Of a DNA stretch of 64,000 nt, positions 37,296-45,778 are shown in pieces. The first letter of the stretch is position 1, and every line of letters begins with the position of its first letter. The notes beneath the pieces were generated by a model, which was not told where the DNA came from, made no database searches, and worked only from the letters and a program-made list of their open reading frames with translations. The position numbers and the translations under genes are program-made. The DNA is taken from assembly GCF_021538675.1 (NCBI RefSeq), contig NZ_JAJUKH010000002.1, positions 434,001-498,000 on the forward strand. The letters run 5' to 3'. Source of the stretch: Paenarthrobacter sp. AR 02. GTDB lineage: Bacteria; Actinomycetota; Actinomycetes; Actinomycetales; Micrococcaceae.

Positions 37296-38120
37296 GTGAC
37301 TATTTCACCAACCCTTCGCCCTGATTGCGGCAGCTGTTTCGCGCTTTGCTGTACCGCCCTTGGCTTTGCCCGCTCGGCGGACTTCGCCATCGACAAGCCT
37401 GCGGCTGCGCCCTGCCCCAACCTTGCCGGCGACTTCTCCTGCACCATCCATCAACGCCTGCGTCCCCGCGGCTTCCGCGGATGCACCGTGTTTGATTGTT
37501 TCGGCGCGGGCCAGGCCGTCTCCCAGCAAACCTTCGGAGGTGTCAGCTGGGCCGAAGATCCGTCGTCCAGGCACTCGATGTTCGCCGTATTCAAAACAGT
37601 CAAGCAACTCCACGAGATGCTCTGGTACCTGGAGGAAGCCGGGTTGCGCACTTTCGACCCTGAACTTGCCGACGAAGCGGGGCTCCTGTCCAGCCGCATA
37701 GCAACGATCGCCGGAGGCGACGCGACGACGGTACTGGGTGCCGACGTCGGACTCCTCCACGGCGAGGTGCGGAACCTCCTGATGGAGGTAAGCGAGGAAG
37801 TCCGCGGTGCTTATTGTGCCGAAGGAACTGAAACGCTCGACGGCGGCCTGCGCCCGGGTGCCGACCTCATGGGTGCGGTACTGGCCAACCGGCGTCTTTG
37901 TGGGGCGGGCCTCCGTGGCTCCTATTTGATTGGGGCCGACCTGAGGGGGAGTGACTTGGCCGCGGTGGACTTGTTGGGCGCCGACCTCCGCGGAGCTCAA
38001 CTTCAGGCTGCGGACCTTTCGCGTGCTCTTTACGTGACCCAGCCGCAAGTGAATGCCGCTGAGGGCAGTTCTGACACACGCTTACCAATACGGCTTTCAA
38101 GACCCGAACACTGGGTCTAA
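37296..38120 (+). CDS. YkgJ-like cysteine cluster fused to pentapeptide repeats
   Basis: A 274-residue two-part protein. Residues 1-75 hold eight cysteines in the order C11-x2-C14-x3-C18-C19, PCPNL (C40), SCTIH (C49), RGCTVFDC (C63, C68). This resembles the YkgJ zinc/iron-chelating family. The middle part is helical. Residues about 185-250 form a right-handed pentapeptide coil with repeats such as GADLRGSDLAAVDL and GADLRGAQLQAADL. GTG 37296 has TTTGGAG five bases upstream. The role is unknown: metal-binding head plus protein-protein or DNA-mimic solenoid is inference. Confidence 0.82.
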   Translation: MTISPTLRPDCGSCFALCCTALGFARSADFAIDKPAAAPCPNLAGDFSCTIHQRLRPRGFRGCTVFDCFGAGQAVSQQTFGGVSWAEDPSSRHSMFAVFKTVKQLHEMLWYLEEAGLRTFDPELADEAGLLSSRIATIAGGDATTVLGADVGLLHGEVRNLLMEVSEEVRGAYCAEGTETLDGGLRPGADLMGAVLANRRLCGAGLRGSYLIGADLRGSDLAAVDLLGADLRGAQLQAADLSRALYVTQPQVNAAEGSSDTRLPIRLSRPEHWV

Positions 38121-38130
38121 GCAGGATGCG

Positions 38131-38165
38131 GCTAAGCGGCCCGGGCACCGTCCGGGCCGGTTAGC
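38131..38165. terminator. Bidirectional hairpin between the pentapeptide and RDD genes
   Basis: A 14-bp stem with one mismatch (38131-38144 with 38152-38165) and a 7-base loop sits between two convergent genes. It includes the stop codon of the RDD gene. Confidence 0.75.
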
Positions 38166-38964
38166 TGCTGGTAAAAGGCAGCTTGCGGAGCCTTTCGCCG
38201 GTGGCGCGGTTCCGTATTTCGGCCTGCCGGAGGCGTGCCAGTTCCCGGTTGCGCCGCTCGCCAAGGACCGCGCCGATGTAATCCTCGGGGATGGTCCCGG
38301 CGGGCGGTGGCGGGGCCACGTACCGGGCGAGTTCGGATGCCAGGGACGCGGCCATGTTGATGCGTGATGCAGGCGCCATGAGGTATGCCTGCTGTACGAA
38401 GGTTTCGGCACGGCGTGCCGTGGCGTCGGGCACCCTGCCGATGTCTGCCATGGCGATCCATGCCTGCAGGTAGGACGGGGCGACGGGCATGATGCGCGGC
38501 TTCGAGCTGACACGTTGCCGGAGTGAGTAGGTGCCGGCGACGATGTCCCCGAGGCGCTTGGATTTCTCGTTGAACAGGGCCACGAAGATGGCGAGGCCCC
38601 CGAAGGTCAGGTAGATCTCCAGGAAGCCGAGGACCCCACGGATGAGGGCGTGCCGGAACCGGATGGCGCCGCCGTCGTCGCGCACTATGCGTAGTCCCGC
38701 TGAGAGCTTTCCCAAGGACCGCCCACGGGTGAGCGTTTCGACGGTGACGGGTACAACGATGACGGAGAAGATCACGCTGCTGAGGATCAGGGCCCGGACG
38801 GCAGCTTCGTCGAGGTCCCTGGCGGCGGCGGAGACCAGGATGATGAGGAGGATAGCGAGGACCACCTGTGAGATGACGTCCAGGATGAGCCCCAGCGCTC
38901 GGGAGGCGAAGGACGCCGGGCGCAACTCAAGGACAACTGCCTCACCAGTAATGATGGAACTCAA
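38161..38964 (-). CDS. RDD family membrane protein
   Basis: A 267-residue protein whose first 150 residues form the RDD domain: two helices at about 20-60, then RGRSLGKLSAGLRIVRDDG and a further helix near 105-125. The conserved arginine and aspartates (LILDVISQ, GRSLGK) are visible. The C-terminal 110 residues are soluble. RDD proteins are associated with transport or ion movement, and here the gene is divergent from a SpoIIM-like gene, a pairing seen widely. The TTG start at 38964 is chosen because a run of seven G lies five bases upstream; the reading to 39003 would begin before this site. Confidence 0.82.
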   Translation of the reverse strand: MSSIITGEAVVLELRPASFASRALGLILDVISQVVLAILLIILVSAAARDLDEAAVRALILSSVIFSVIVVPVTVETLTRGRSLGKLSAGLRIVRDDGGAIRFRHALIRGVLGFLEIYLTFGGLAIFVALFNEKSKRLGDIVAGTYSLRQRVSSKPRIMPVAPSYLQAWIAMADIGRVPDATARRAETFVQQAYLMAPASRINMAASLASELARYVAPPPPAGTIPEDYIGAVLGERRNRELARLRQAEIRNRATGERLRKLPFTSS

Positions 38965-39046
38965 GATCGCCCCCCCATGCTGCGGGCGGCGTGCCCGCAC
39001 CAATGAGTCTAGCGGCGGTTCTGGCCCGGTGGGCGGATAAGGGCGT

Positions 39047-39052
39047 TAGGGT
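39047..39052 (+). promoter_or_regulatory. -10 element of the SpoIIM-like gene (leaderless)
   Basis: TAGGGT ends six bases before the GTG at 39059. Confidence 0.45.
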
Positions 39053-39058
39053 GGTGGC

Positions 39059-40051
39059 GTGGACATAGATGCCTTCTCGGCCGTGCATGGGGACAAATGG
39101 TCGCGGCTTCTCTTCCTGGCGCATAAACGCCGGATTACGGGGGCTGAGGCGGACGAATTGCTTCGCCTGTACCAAACCGTGTCTGCGCACCTGTCACTGA
39201 TCCGGTCCGTGGCGCCCGAGTCCGGGTTGTCAGCGTCCCTTTCTGCCGCCTTGGCGCAGGCCCGCACCAGGTTTACCGGTGCCCGCTCGAATTTCATGGA
39301 AGACCTGGCGCGCTTTTTCGTCATTTCCCTGCCGGCCGCCTTCTACCGGATCCGTTGGTTGACAGTGTGGTGCGGGGTGGCCTTCGTGCTGGTGGCAGGG
39401 GCGTATGCGCTCTGGATCGGCACCTCCCCGGAAGCGCTGAGGGCTGTGGCAAGCGACGCGAAAGTGAAGCAGTACGTCGAGGAAGACTTCATTGACTACT
39501 ACTCGGAGAATCCCGCGGCGTCGTTCGCCGGCGCGGTGTGGACCAACAATGCCTGGATTTCCGCCCAGGCAGTGGCATTCGGAGTAACGGGTTTTTGGGT
39601 TCCGTTCATCCTTTTCATGAATGCGCAGGGCGTGGGCATCGCGGCTGGGCTTTTCCTGGCGACGGGGAAGTTGGACATTTTTTTCAGTTACATCCTCCCG
39701 CATGGGCTCATGGAACTCACGGCCGTTTTCATTGCCTGCGCGGCGGGGCTGAAGATCTTTTGGGCCATGGTGAGGCCCGGTCCGCGGACACGGCTGCAGG
39801 CGGTCGCCGATGAGGGCCGCTCCCTGATCACTGTTGCCCTGGGCCTGGTGCTGGTCCTGTTGGTATCCGGCATCGTTGAAGGTTTTGTAACGCCGAGCCA
39901 ACTGCCGGTGTGGGCCAAAATCGGCATCGGCGCGTTCGTGCTGGCTGCCTACTGGACTTACACCCTGGTTTTGGGCCGGAAGGCGGTCCGGTCCGGTGTG
40001 ACCGGAGACCTGGACGCCCACGACGCCGGCTACCGGAGTATTGCGGCATAG
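39059..40051 (+). CDS. Stage II sporulation protein M (SpoIIM/DUF95) family protein
   Basis: A 330-residue protein with a helical cytoplasmic N-terminal third and six or so membrane helices from about residue 95 onward. WTNNAWISAQAVAFG and FPLHG-like FSYILPHGLMELTAVFIACAAG near 215 (conserved HGLxE motif) identify the SpoIIM/DUF95 family. In sporulating Bacillus SpoIIM works in the engulfment complex. Actinobacterial homologues act in non-sporulating cells and are linked to RDD, MoxR and DUF58 genes. Leaderless start at GTG 39059. Confidence 0.87.
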   Translation: MDIDAFSAVHGDKWSRLLFLAHKRRITGAEADELLRLYQTVSAHLSLIRSVAPESGLSASLSAALAQARTRFTGARSNFMEDLARFFVISLPAAFYRIRWLTVWCGVAFVLVAGAYALWIGTSPEALRAVASDAKVKQYVEEDFIDYYSENPAASFAGAVWTNNAWISAQAVAFGVTGFWVPFILFMNAQGVGIAAGLFLATGKLDIFFSYILPHGLMELTAVFIACAAGLKIFWAMVRPGPRTRLQAVADEGRSLITVALGLVLVLLVSGIVEGFVTPSQLPVWAKIGIGAFVLAAYWTYTLVLGRKAVRSGVTGDLDAHDAGYRSIAA

Positions 40052-40120
40052 ACCTTACGGTTGCGTTGCGATCTGGTCGCAGGCGGGGTGGCTCCGCGTG
40101 TCTGCGTCATGGCGGGCGGT

Positions 40121-40126
40121 AGGCTC
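40121..40126 (+). promoter_or_regulatory. Possible -10 element of the TIGR01906 family gene
   Basis: TAGGCT in the 142-base gap predicts transcription from about 40133, about 60 bases before GTG 40194. Confidence 0.35.
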
Positions 40127-40193
40127 GAATGCAGACAAGAGAGCCGGCAGTCCCCAACCGCCGCCGGTGCATGCCTACGGAAGTGAACCCGCT

Positions 40194-41384
40194 GTGAGCG
40201 ACAAGAGCCCAAAACCACAAGAGCCTGACACGGACGTCCCTGAGGACCCCAACGAACCGGCCTTCGACTGGATGAAGCCAAAGACGTCCTCCGGTGCTTC
40301 GGCAGCGACCCCCGAACCCGCGGCAGGCCCCACTCCCAAGGCTGCCCAGCCCGCGCCGGCAACTACGACGGGCGCGACTCCCACGGCTTCAGAAAGTACC
40401 GGACAGCCGGAAACCCGCGCCGACCGGAAAGCCGCTGAAGCGGCCGACGCCGAGCCTGAACCGCCGCTTTTCGCAGACACACTTGCAAGTACTTCAGCGG
40501 ATAAGGAACCGTCGCACTATTCGGAGCCTTTGCCGACGTCGGCCCTTCAGGTCCGCCCGCCTGAAGACGAAGTAGCCCGGCGCAATGCCGAACGCGAGCA
40601 AGCGGCGAAGGTCAAGCCGGTGGGTCCCCGGATCTTCCAGGTGCTGTTGGCGGTGTTCTACCCCGTGATCCTCCTGGTGCTCGCTGTCAGGGCGGTCACC
40701 AGCCCGCTGTTCCTCTGGGTGGAGTACAACCGTCCCGGTTTCCCCGGCGATGGCTACGGTTTCAGCACCGATGACCGCATGACCTTCGGGTCGTACGCGG
40801 TGGACTACCTCAGCAACTGGGCCGGTCCGCGGTACCTGGGCGGCTTGATGAACCAGGACGGGACCAAGCTGTTCAAGGACAGCGAAGTGGCACACATGGC
40901 CGATGTGAAAGTGGTCATCCTGACTTCTTTCGCGGCTGGTCTGTTGCTGATCATCCTCAGCATCATCGGCATCCTGTACCTGCGTAAGCGAAGCAACGGC
41001 GGAATCCGCCGCGGCCTGTTCGCGGGATCCATCGTCACCTTGGTCATCATCATCGGCCTCGCTGTCCTGGCCGCGTTGAGCTGGCAGCAGTTCTTTACCG
41101 AGTTCCACAGGATCTTCTTCGCCAACGGGACGTGGACGTTCTCCCTGGATGACACCCTCATCCGACTCTTCCCGGGACAGTTCTGGGTGGATGCCGGGAT
41201 CGTCATCGGTGCCCTGGTGTTCCTGGTGGCGACGCTGACGTTCATCTTCACGTGGCCGACAAAGCGGCGTCGCGCGGGCATCGCTGGCCGTCAGGGCGTC
41301 GAGGCTGACGCATCGATGCCGGAAACCGATGAGGACTCTGGCTCAGCCGGAGTACACGATGCTGAGGCGGAGTCCCGCCGCTAA
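40194..41384 (+). CDS. TIGR01906 family integral membrane protein
   Basis: A 396-residue protein. The first 145 residues are proline-, alanine- and acid-rich and look disordered. Four helices follow at about 150-172, 242-262, 275-297 and 338-360, in the TIGR01906 arrangement with FSTDDRMTFGSYAVDYL (pieces) and MADVKVV in the external loop before helix 2. Function of the family is unknown. The start is set at GTG 40194, with a GGAAG about eleven bases upstream; the earlier ATG at 40041 lies in the previous gene and is not supported. Confidence 0.8.
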   Translation: MSDKSPKPQEPDTDVPEDPNEPAFDWMKPKTSSGASAATPEPAAGPTPKAAQPAPATTTGATPTASESTGQPETRADRKAAEAADAEPEPPLFADTLASTSADKEPSHYSEPLPTSALQVRPPEDEVARRNAEREQAAKVKPVGPRIFQVLLAVFYPVILLVLAVRAVTSPLFLWVEYNRPGFPGDGYGFSTDDRMTFGSYAVDYLSNWAGPRYLGGLMNQDGTKLFKDSEVAHMADVKVVILTSFAAGLLLIILSIIGILYLRKRSNGGIRRGLFAGSIVTLVIIIGLAVLAALSWQQFFTEFHRIFFANGTWTFSLDDTLIRLFPGQFWVDAGIVIGALVFLVATLTFIFTWPTKRRRAGIAGRQGVEADASMPETDEDSGSAGVHDAEAESRR

Positions 41385-41402
41385 GGGACCGCTAAGCGGG
41401 CA

Positions 41403-41870
41403 CTAGTTCTCTACTTCGGTCAGAATACGAATGAGTTGTTCAGGGCGGTTCGTGCTGGCGATGACGGTCTTGCCGCTTTTCAGCTGGATATTGATCTCCG
41501 GACCTCCCACGAGGTAGCCGACCGTGCCAGGTCCCATGTACCGGACCCCGTAGCCGCTTGGACCAGCTGCATTGTCCGTGGTCACCGTTGCGATTTCGTC
41601 GCGACGCAGTGTCCGTTTGAAGATGTCGCAGAACGCGATGACCACGCTGTGTTCGTCCACTTTCACGGTCGCCGTCATGAATCCGACGAAAGAGCCCAAC
41701 GGAAAGGCGATCAACGGCAGAAGTAGAAAATCGAGGCGCCGTTGAGTCAGTGAAAGCGCTATGAAGAGCACCCCGAATGCGATGATCGTGAACCCGATGG
41801 ATCGGGGCAACAATGTTGCCCGCGCGCGGGAGTAGAGCGCCTGTCTCGGTCCTGTTGATGGAACTGCCAT
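41403..41870 (-). CDS. Small membrane protein with PH-like domain, unknown function
   Basis: A 155-residue protein with two adjacent helices at about 25-42 and 48-66, then an 85-residue domain with beta-strand character (VKVDEHSVVIAFCDIFKRTLRRDEI, shown as VDEHSVVIAF and TLRRDEIATV, and PEINIQLKSGKTVIAST). The layout resembles bacterial PH/YdbT-like membrane proteins. I do not recognise a named family. The ATG at 41870 is preceded by a run of nine G four bases upstream, which must be its ribosome-binding site. It lies beside a repeat cluster that may be a transposon end and may be an accessory gene. Confidence 0.7.
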   Translation of the reverse strand: MAVPSTGPRQALYSRARATLLPRSIGFTIIAFGVLFIALSLTQRRLDFLLLPLIAFPLGSFVGFMTATVKVDEHSVVIAFCDIFKRTLRRDEIATVTTDNAAGPSGYGVRYMGPGTVGYLVGGPEINIQLKSGKTVIASTNRPEQLIRILTEVEN

Positions 41871-41874
41871 TAAT

Positions 41875-41883
41875 CCCCCCCCC
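41875..41883 (-). promoter_or_regulatory. Homopolymeric G9 Shine-Dalgarno
   Basis: Nine consecutive G on the reverse strand, four bases before the ATG at 41870. Changes in tract length would not alter the spacing on the near side but would change the available anti-SD pairing register. Confidence 0.65.
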
Positions 41884-41936
41884 TAAACGTCTGGTTCGTG
41901 GGGCCAACGTTATGAGGGGAGGAGGAGCCCTTAGAT

Positions 41937-42023
41937 TGTCAATGGCTCAATTAGGTGGCAAATACGGCCGAATTAGGTGGTAGAACGGTGCAACTAGGTG
42001 GTGGTTTGAGCCTGCCTAGGTGC
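41937..42023. repeat. Four spaced TAGGTG-core repeats, possible IS end remnant
   Basis: The core TAGGTG recurs at 41952, 41974, 41995 and 42017, spaced 22, 21 and 22 bases, within longer similar units (CAATTAGGTGG, GAATTAGGTGG, CAACTAGGTGG). The block begins TGTCAATGG at 41937. Multiple terminal repeats starting with TG are typical of IS21-type elements, but no transposase or second end is present. Confidence 0.4.
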
Positions 42024-42028
42024 CGGAG

Positions 42029-43858
42029 CTACTTTCCGTAGAGCTTCTCCACGATGGGCGCGAAGTCGCTGACGACGGCGGCCCGCTTGAGCTTCAGCGA
42101 CGGCGTCAGGTGCCCGGACTCGACGCTGAGGTCAGCAGTGATGAAGGCAAACTTCCGGATGGATTCGGCTTCGGAGACGAGCTTGTTAGCCTCGTCCACT
42201 GCGGACTGAACCGCGGCCTGCACCCGGCTGTCCACGGCCGCTTCCTCAGCGGAAAGGGAGACCTTGTTCACTGCGCACCAGTCTGCAAGCCCTTCCGGGT
42301 CCAGGCTCACCAGCGCTGCGACGAACGGCCTGCCGTCGCCAACCACCACTGCCTGGCCCACCAACGGATGCTCCCGGAGCTTCTCCTCCAAGGGAGCCGG
42401 AGCCACGTTCTTCCCGCCGGCCGTGACCAGGAGGTCCTTTTTCCGTCCCGTGATGGTCAGGAAGCCGTCCTCGTCCAATTCGCCAAGATCGCCCGTCCGG
42501 AAGAATCCATCGACGAAGGCTTCGGCGGTGGCGGTTGGATTGCCGTGATAACCCTTGAACACGCCGATTCCCTTGACCAGGATTTCGCCGTCCGGGGCCA
42601 CCCTCACGGTGGTCCCGGGCAAGGGGATCCCCACTGTGCCGATTCTTGTCATGCTGGGCGTATTGACCGTGCAAGGTGCCGTGGTCTCGGTCAGGCCGTA
42701 GCCTTCCAGCACCGGAACGCCCGCGCCATGGAAGAAGTGGTTCTCACGCAGGCTCAGGGGACTGGCGCCAGATACGGTGTAACCCACCTGGCCACCGAAG
42801 ACCTCACGGACCTTCGGGTACAGGAGCTTGTCGAAGGTACTGTGCTTGAGGTTCAGGAGCCAACCGGGGCCTGGCCCCTTGCCGCGCGCGGCGAGGTCGA
42901 CCGCCGTCGAATATTCAACAGCGGTTGCCGAGGCTGCGGCGAAAAGCGCGGATTTACCGCTCATGGCAGCTTTGTGTCCGGCGCCGGCGTAGACCTTCTC
43001 GAAGATGCGGGGGACTGCCAGCAGGAACGTGGGCTTGAACGTTCCGAGGTCGGCCATGAGCCCGCTGGCGCCGGCGCTGTGCCCCAGGGTGATGCCCGCC
43101 GTGAGGCACACCACCTGGACAGCACGTGCGAGGACATGCGCCAGTGGCAGGAACATCAACGTCCGGGCGTCCTGCTGCATCAGCAATTCGGGCAGGAAAG
43201 GAATGACGTTGCGCGCCACCAGGACAAAGTTGCCGTGCGTGATTTCGCAGCCTTTGGGCTTGCCCGTGGTGCCGGAGGTGTAAACGATGGAGGCGACGTC
43301 GGCGAGCGTCGCGGCGCTGCGCTGCCGCTCCAGCTCGGAGTCCATGATTCCGACGCCGACGGCGGACACGCTGGTCAGGTTGGGGGCGTCGCCGTCGTGC
43401 TCCATCCGCACAATGGTGACGGGGTCGTCTCCCAGCGACGGAGATTTGTCCACCACATCGTGGACGAGGCTGGCTTTCCCTGCGTCCTCCACGAAGATCC
43501 GGCGTGCCCCGGAATCGGCCAGTATCCACTCAATCTGGCTGGCGGAGGACGTCTCGTAGATGGGCACGGTCACACCACCGGCCATCCAAATGGCAAAGTC
43601 CACCAGGGTCCACTCGAAGCTTGACCTCGACAGTACCGCCACAGGGTCGCCAGGGTTCAGGCCGCCGGCAATCAGCCCCTTGGCCAAGGCCGTGACGTCG
43701 GCGAGGAACCTGGCTGCCGACACGTTCAACCAGCCGTTGGGGGTGTTATGGGCGTAGAGGATGCCGAAGGGATCCTTGGCACAGCGTTCCAGGAGGAGGT
43801 CCGTCACGTTGGTGTCGGGATCGACCTCCACCAGAAGATCCGTGCTTGCTTCCCTCAC
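42029..43858 (-). CDS. Long-chain acyl-CoA synthetase (AMP-dependent ligase, FadD15-like)
   Basis: A 609-residue ANL-superfamily enzyme activating fatty acids to acyl-CoA through an acyl-adenylate. The P-loop is VYTSGTTGKPKGCEI near residue 178. GYGLTETTAPCTVN near 395 and FRTGDLGELDEDGFLTI near 465 are the adenylation motifs, and GRKKDLLVTAGGKNVAP near 485 carries the hinge. The wording fits bacterial FadD15-type membrane-associated ligases. GTG start with AGGAGG six bases upstream; this site overlaps the stop codon of the mannosyltransferase gene, so translation is coupled. Confidence 0.92.
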   Translation of the reverse strand: MREASTDLLVEVDPDTNVTDLLLERCAKDPFGILYAHNTPNGWLNVSAARFLADVTALAKGLIAGGLNPGDPVAVLSRSSFEWTLVDFAIWMAGGVTVPIYETSSASQIEWILADSGARRIFVEDAGKASLVHDVVDKSPSLGDDPVTIVRMEHDGDAPNLTSVSAVGVGIMDSELERQRSAATLADVASIVYTSGTTGKPKGCEITHGNFVLVARNVIPFLPELLMQQDARTLMFLPLAHVLARAVQVVCLTAGITLGHSAGASGLMADLGTFKPTFLLAVPRIFEKVYAGAGHKAAMSGKSALFAAASATAVEYSTAVDLAARGKGPGPGWLLNLKHSTFDKLLYPKVREVFGGQVGYTVSGASPLSLRENHFFHGAGVPVLEGYGLTETTAPCTVNTPSMTRIGTVGIPLPGTTVRVAPDGEILVKGIGVFKGYHGNPTATAEAFVDGFFRTGDLGELDEDGFLTITGRKKDLLVTAGGKNVAPAPLEEKLREHPLVGQAVVVGDGRPFVAALVSLDPEGLADWCAVNKVSLSAEEAAVDSRVQAAVQSAVDEANKLVSEAESIRKFAFITADLSVESGHLTPSLKLKRAAVVSDFAPIVEKLYGK

Positions 43859-43868
43859 TTCTTGCCTC

Positions 43869-45701
43869 CTAAATCCACGACGGCATCCACATTCTCATCC
43901 GCCACTCCTGGTAGCTGATCACCTCGGCAGTCAGCACCGGGTAGAAGAACGCGGTTGCAAGAACTGCCAACACCAACACCAAACCCACAATGTAGAGCCC
44001 CGAGCGCCTCCGCCATGGAGGGTCGCTGCTGCGCCCCAGGACCAAACCAAGCACGTAGGCCAGGGCCAGGACCAGGAACGGCTCGAAGGAGACCGCATAG
44101 AAGATGAACATGGTGCGCTCGGGGTACATGAACCACGGCAGATAGCCAGCTGCCACACCGGCAAGGATTGCTCCCGCACGCCAGTCCCGGCGCCCGGCCC
44201 ACCAGAACAACAGGATGACCAACGCGATGGTTCCACCCCACCAGACCACCGGGTTCCCCACCGGGAGGATAGCCGAGGAACAGGTTTCCACGACGCAGCC
44301 CGCCGTGCCCTGCTTGGGGGACTGGTAGTAGAACGACGTAGGCCGCCCCATGACCAGCCACGTCCAGGGGCTCGACTCATACGGGTGGTCGGCACTGAGG
44401 CCTTGGTGGAATTTGAACGCTTCCAGGTGGTAGTGCGCCAGGGACCGCACAGAGTTCGGCAACCAATCCCAGCCGGGAGCCGGATTGGTGGCTGCCCACT
44501 GGCGGTAGTAGGCGTCCTTGGAGAGGAACCAACCTGTCCATGTGGCCACGTAGGTGAGGGCAGCGACGGGGATGATGGTGGCGAACGCAGGCAGTCCGTC
44601 CCTGATGATGCCGGCGCTGAACCAACTGCGGATGCCGGCGACGCGGCGCGCGCTCATGTCCCAAAGGACTGTCATCAGGCCGAACGCGGCAACGAAGAAG
44701 AGCGCTGACCATTTGGTGCCCACCGCCAGGCCAAGGCACAGGCCAGCGACGAGCCGCCACCAGCGCATTCCCAACCATGGGCCAGCGACGAGTTGGCTGG
44801 GGGTGGGCATACGCCCGGGCGAAGCAGCCGCCTGCGCGGCGAGCCGGGCAGCCAGCCGGCGTCGGCCGTCGTCGCGGTCCAGCAACAGGGCGCCGAAAGC
44901 GGCCAGAATCCAGAACGCCAGGAAGATGTCAAGGAGTGAGGTCCGGGAGAGAACCAGGTGGTGGCCGTCGATCGCAAGCAGGAGCCCGGCAACAACGCCC
45001 AGGGTGTGGGAGCGGAAGAGCTTCAACGCTATGAGCGAGACAAGGAACACCGTCAGCGTGCCCGTCAGCGCTGCGCTGAAACGCCAGCCGAAAGGATTGT
45101 CGCCGCCGAAGAGCCACATCCCGAACGCGATCATCCATTTACCCACCGGTGGGTGGACAACATATTCGGGCGTGTTGAGCAGGACGTTTGGGTTGCCGGC
45201 GTTGAATGAGTCGTTGGCCTGGGCCGGCCAGCTCCGCTCGTAGCCGCTCATCAAGTAGGAGTAAGCGTCTTTGACGTAATACGTTTCGTCGAAAACCAGG
45301 CTATGTGGCTCGCCGAGGCGGAAGAAGCGCAGGATTCCGCCCAGTACCGCGGTGATGGTGGGGATCAGCCAGAACCACAAACGCAACGGTGCCGGGTAGT
45401 CGCGCCAGCTCTGCACCTCGCCGATGAGACGGGCGCGCAGCGCGGTGGCGGTGAACGCCTCCGCGGGCCGGGCTATCCACCGGTGGCGCTCCAAGCCGCG
45501 GCCAGGCAGGGGAGCGCTTGGGGTTGGCGAGGCTGGGTTTGTCGAGGCCGACGCCAACCCGTCAGGGCCTGGAGTTCCGGTGTTGCCCGCCGAGCCGGAC
45601 TGCTGAGGGTCACCGAGGGCCTCGGGGCCGACTGTTTCGGCGGTCGCGGAAGACGCCTCGGGCGTGCCGGAAGCTGTGGCAGGAACGGGCGACTGGTTCA
45701 C
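43869..45701 (-). CDS. Dolichyl-phosphate-mannose-protein mannosyltransferase (GT39)
   Basis: A 610-residue polytopic protein of the PMT family that O-mannosylates exported proteins using polyprenyl-phosphate mannose. The proline-rich cytoplasmic N-terminus of about 80 residues is followed by a first helix and FDETYYVKDAYSYL near 140, whose acidic pair is the PMT catalytic motif. HPPVGKWMIAFGMWLFG near 190 is the next conserved loop, and ten or more helices follow. GTG 45701 has TAGCAT six bases upstream. It is divergent from rsmI, exactly as Rv1002c and Rv1003 are in M. tuberculosis. Confidence 0.92.
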   Translation of the reverse strand: MNQSPVPATASGTPEASSATAETVGPEALGDPQQSGSAGNTGTPGPDGLASASTNPASPTPSAPLPGRGLERHRWIARPAEAFTATALRARLIGEVQSWRDYPAPLRLWFWLIPTITAVLGGILRFFRLGEPHSLVFDETYYVKDAYSYLMSGYERSWPAQANDSFNAGNPNVLLNTPEYVVHPPVGKWMIAFGMWLFGGDNPFGWRFSAALTGTLTVFLVSLIALKLFRSHTLGVVAGLLLAIDGHHLVLSRTSLLDIFLAFWILAAFGALLLDRDDGRRRLAARLAAQAAASPGRMPTPSQLVAGPWLGMRWWRLVAGLCLGLAVGTKWSALFFVAAFGLMTVLWDMSARRVAGIRSWFSAGIIRDGLPAFATIIPVAALTYVATWTGWFLSKDAYYRQWAATNPAPGWDWLPNSVRSLAHYHLEAFKFHQGLSADHPYESSPWTWLVMGRPTSFYYQSPKQGTAGCVVETCSSAILPVGNPVVWWGGTIALVILLFWWAGRRDWRAGAILAGVAAGYLPWFMYPERTMFIFYAVSFEPFLVLALAYVLGLVLGRSSDPPWRRRSGLYIVGLVLVLAVLATAFFYPVLTAEVISYQEWRMRMWMPSWI

Positions 45702-45707
45702 CCGCCC

Positions 45708-45772
45708 ATGCTACCTTTCGATCCTTATGCCAGCGTTGAGGTGCGGCGCGGAGGGCAGTGCGGCATTAGGCT
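45708..45772. promoter_or_regulatory. Divergent leaderless promoters of the mannosyltransferase and rsmI
   Basis: TAGCAT (reverse strand, 45708-45713) and TAGGCT (forward, 45767-45772) each lie six bases from their GTG start codons. Confidence 0.5.
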
Positions 45773-45778
45773 TGGCAG

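Noticed and set aside
42020..43624. 534-residue forward reading over the acyl-CoA ligase gene
   Set aside because: Antisense shadow of a gene with complete ANL motifs; the reading has low-complexity composition and no domain.
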